Below are positions 5,680 through 7,632 of a stretch of DNA of 7,632 bases, piece by piece; within the stretch, counting starts at the first letter, position 1; each line of letters begins with the position of its first letter. Location of the stretch: the NCBI GenBank assembly GCA_027057985.1, contig JALUTJ010000496.1:1-7632 (forward strand). The letters run 5' to 3'. Position numbers and translations under genes: made by a program. The stretch comes from Chromatiales bacterium (GTDB lineage Bacteria > Pseudomonadota > Gammaproteobacteria > UBA6429 > Thiohalophilaceae). The notes beneath the pieces are model-generated. The model was not told the origin of the DNA, did no database searches, and saw only the letters and a list, made by a program, of their open reading frames with translations.

Positions 5680-6747
5680 CGAAAAGGAATCCATCCGTAC
5701 CGTCGTTGTAATTACTGTCATCTCAGGACTCGCCAGTGCCTTGGCATCCAGAATAATATTATTACCAGCCTGATTATTCTATTTCTGCTGGCTTTTCTGC
5801 TTATCGATAATACGTTTCTAATACGGCTCAATATTGTTCTGATTATTTTCCTGCTGGTGGTGTTTGGTTACCGCATCAATAGCAGTCTCGACAAGCTGGC
5901 AAAGAATATTTACCTCAATACTCGCCTTGCTGCAGATCTGAGGCAACATCAGGATACCTTGCAGGACAGTGTCAGGGAAAAAACCTCGGAGCTGAATAAG
6001 GCTAAAGAAGCAGCCGAGTCGGCTAATCAGGTCAAATCTGATTTTCTTGCAAAAATGTCACATGAGCTGCGGACACCGATGCATGGCATTATAGCCTATA
6101 CCCAGCTGGGCTTGACCCGACTTGAGAAAAACCAGGATGAAAAAGTTCAGGACTACATGTCGAAGATCCAGGAGAGTGCCGATCGCCTGCTATTGCTGTT
6201 AAATAACCTGCTGGATATTTCCGAGCTTGAAACAGAAGATGTAACGCTGAATATCACCCAGTTTGATCTTGCTGAAATAGCGGGCTGGATAGTTGATGAA
6301 CAGAGTGCGCAGTTGGCAGAAAAAAACCTTGGTTTTGAAATGGAGAACAGCTGTACTGATTCTTCCATTTTTGCCGACCAGGAAAAGATTTTTCGTGTTG
6401 TTCTACATCTTCTGGACAATGCTATCAAGTATTCTCACCCGGATGAGAAAATCAGGGTTAGCCTTAGTGAGACCAGCTGGCAGGGCCCGCTAATGGATAA
6501 GCCACAGTCCGCGCTCAAGTTCTGTATTGAAGAGCATGGCGTGGAGATTCCTGATGATGAATTACAAACCGTGTTTAACAAGTTTGTCGAAAGCAGCCTG
6601 ACCATGAGTAAGGCAGGTGGGATCGGGCTGGGACTTTCGATTGCAAAGCAGATTATCGAGAAGCACCAGGGAAAAATCTGGGCAGAGAATAGCGAAGATA
6701 AAGGGACGCGTTTCTGCTTTATTTTGCCGGTGAATAAACCGCTTTAG
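5605..6747 (+). CDS. Orphan membrane sensor histidine kinase with N-terminal Cys cluster
   Basis: 380 aa from ATG 5605 (AAGG 9 nt upstream); ATG 5641 (368 aa, GGAAG 5 nt upstream) is the alternative. Residues 14-50 are basic and carry Cys22, Cys35, Cys38 and Cys45 (CX2CX6C core). Two membrane segments follow at about 52-67 and 72-90, joined by a few residues, so there is essentially no periplasmic sensor and no HAMP domain. A coiled-coil-like helix (about 105-145) leads to the HisKA domain with phospho-acceptor His153 ([16 protein letters not shown]). In HATPase_c, the N box has Asn272 ([11 protein letters not shown]) and G2 is intact (GGIGLGL, 338-344). The G1 box reads EHGVEIP where DxGxGIP is expected (Glu310 for Asp, Glu314 for Gly). 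No receiver domain or response regulator is in the window. It is divergent from sco, so copper, oxygen or redox signalling is a guess from context. Confidence 0.9.
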   Translation: MDVYFEPDPEDEMNKKRVNPACWLSRKGIHPYRRCNYCHLRTRQCLGIQNNIITSLIILFLLAFLLIDNTFLIRLNIVLIIFLLVVFGYRINSSLDKLAKNIYLNTRLAADLRQHQDTLQDSVREKTSELNKAKEAAESANQVKSDFLAKMSHELRTPMHGIIAYTQLGLTRLEKNQDEKVQDYMSKIQESADRLLLLLNNLLDISELETEDVTLNITQFDLAEIAGWIVDEQSAQLAEKNLGFEMENSCTDSSIFADQEKIFRVVLHLLDNAIKYSHPDEKIRVSLSETSWQGPLMDKPQSALKFCIEEHGVEIPDDELQTVFNKFVESSLTMSKAGGIGLGLSIAKQIIEKHQGKIWAENSEDKGTRFCFILPVNKPL

Positions 6748-6788
6748 CTTAAGCATTGGTATTGATGCCATTACTTCCCTATATCAGT

Positions 6789-6973
6789 ATTCTAATTACC
6801 TGTTCTGTTTAAATAATAAAAAGTACACTTTGATTTGTGAACGTGGAGGTAATTCAGCCTTTGCCGATCAAGACACGCCGTAAATACATCCCTGCGGCCC
6901 ACGGTCTTGATCGACAACGGCTTTCTACCTCCTGCAATCTTCTTTTACCTTAAAGTAAACAGGTAATTAGAAT
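6789..6973. repeat. 185-bp palindromic, MITE-like element with 16-bp terminal inverted repeats
   Basis: Ends are ATTCTAATTACCTGTT (6789-6804) and its exact reverse complement (6958-6973). Pairing extends 3 more positions outward with one G-T. Nested inside are GGAGGTA (6845-6851) with TACCTCC (6926-6932), and CGATCAAGAC (6865-6874) with GTCTTGATCG (6904-6913), so the whole unit is one long imperfect palindrome. The central loop contains GCCGTAAATACATCCCTG (6877-6894), which I recall, unverified, as the core of dispersed intergenic repeats in several gammaproteobacteria. There is no reading frame of note inside and no clear target duplication. It fills the gap 6748-6979 between two convergent genes, ending 7 bp from the hydroxylase stop codon. 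I see no T-rich intrinsic terminator in this gap. Confidence 0.75.
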
Positions 6974-6979
6974 GCTTAT

Positions 6980-7632
6980 TTATCTGGATTTACGGCGATT
7001 AATGGCATAGCTGTCATTACCTGAGACAAAGGGCAGATAAAGCAGCCAGCGCAGGTTCTGCCAGTGTGGCTTGCGGAAATTCTTTACACCGATCTGCATC
7101 ACTTCATGTCCTCCCCCGGGCTCAGCAAGGTAAGTACCAAATAGCCTGTCCCAGGCGGAGATAAAAAATCCAAAGTTACTATTGCTCTCGGTTTCTTCCA
7201 TGGAATGATGGGTGCGGTGCATATCCGGTGTGACAATAAACCAGCGGATAACGCGTTCCATCACCTTTGGAAGCCGGATATTGGAATGGGTAAACATGGC
7301 TGCAGCATTGAGAATAATTTCAAACACGACCACCACCATAACCGGCGCGCCGATTGTGATAATGGTTAAGAACTTGATCAACATCGAAATTAGCATTTCA
7401 AATGGATGAAAGCGCAGCCCGGTTGTGACATCGCAGTCCAGGTCGGTATGGTGAACACGGTGAAAGCGCCAGAATACTGGCAGGGCATGAAACATGACAT
7501 GCTGAAAATACACAGAGAGGTCGAGCAGGATAAATGCCAGCACGAAGTGCAGGTACTCGGGTAGATCAAGATAATAAAGCAGCCCCCACTTGTTTTTCTC
7601 GGCCAGTATGGCTAGCCCCACGGCTGCGGTGG
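6980..7632 (-). CDS. Fatty acid hydroxylase / sterol desaturase family protein, 5' end outside window
   Basis: Integral-membrane di-iron oxygenase family that hydroxylates or desaturates lipid substrates; the substrate here is unknown. 216 residues up to the stop at 6980 are visible and the frame is open to the right edge, so the N-terminus is missing. A GTG at 7621 begins an open stretch but is probably internal, since the frame continues upstream with coding-like sequence. The His boxes, counting from 7621 as residue 1, are HVMFH (41-45), HRVHH (54-58), HSN (His112) and HRTHH (135-139), the metal-ligand pattern of the family. Hydrophobic segments lie at about 24-40 and 76-110. FGFFISAWDRLFGTYL after the last box is typical of bacterial members. 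It converges with the histidine kinase and is separated from it by the palindromic element. Confidence 0.92.
   Translation of the reverse strand, partial: TAAVGLAILAEKNKWGLLYYLDLPEYLHFVLAFILLDLSVYFQHVMFHALPVFWRFHRVHHTDLDCDVTTGLRFHPFEMLISMLIKFLTIITIGAPVMVVVVFEIILNAAAMFTHSNIRLPKVMERVIRWFIVTPDMHRTHHSMEETESNSNFGFFISAWDRLFGTYLAEPGGGHEVMQIGVKNFRKPHWQNLRWLLYLPFVSGNDSYAINRRKSR

Noticed and set aside
6748..6788. Terminator after the kinase
   Set aside because: GGTATTGATGCC can form only a 4-bp stem and has no T tract.

Overview
The window looks like chromosomal DNA of a gammaproteobacterium. It carries the beta-lysine branch of elongation factor P (EF-P) modification (epmB, efp, epmA) and psd, genes that lie in the same general chromosomal neighbourhood in E. 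coli. The proteins resemble the E. coli ones along most of their length. Genus cannot be fixed from the sequence. I see no phage, IS transposase, CRISPR, tRNA or rRNA.

Layout. Positions 1-480 (minus) hold the 5' part of an unrecognised conserved-looking gene that runs off the left edge, followed by a 183-bp spacer with a candidate extended -10 promoter. epmB (minus, 664-1695) and efp (plus, 1758-2327) are divergent, and efp is followed on the same strand by epmA (2387-3367). EpmB isomerises lysine to (R)-beta-lysine, EpmA attaches it to EF-P Lys34, and EF-P then relieves ribosome stalling at polyproline. epmA converges with a minus-strand gene string that reads sco, PCuAC copper chaperone, psd (5464 down to 3384). 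Sco and PCuAC handle periplasmic copper for cytochrome oxidase assembly, and psd makes phosphatidylethanolamine. Divergent from sco is a membrane histidine kinase (plus, 5605-6747) with no response regulator beside it. It converges with a 5'-truncated fatty acid hydroxylase / sterol desaturase family gene (minus, 6980 to the right edge).

The most interesting signals are not the genes themselves. (1) A textbook-shaped intrinsic terminator (2434-2467) lies inside codons 16-27 of epmA and is the only terminator-like structure seen after efp, so it may set the EF-P to EpmA ratio. (2) The histidine kinase has a cytosolic Cys cluster, almost no periplasmic part and a degenerate G1 ATP-binding box, and it sits back to back with copper genes. 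(3) A perfect 13-bp inverted repeat brackets the kinase start codon. (4) A 185-bp imperfect palindrome with 16-bp perfect terminal inverted repeats fills the gap between the last two genes. (5) The PCuAC protein ends in a tandem MKCGGG tail. (6) epmB has a candidate promoter whose predicted start point is the A of its ATG, suggesting a leaderless mRNA.

All calls come from reading the sequence and from remembered family features. No database or folding program was run.
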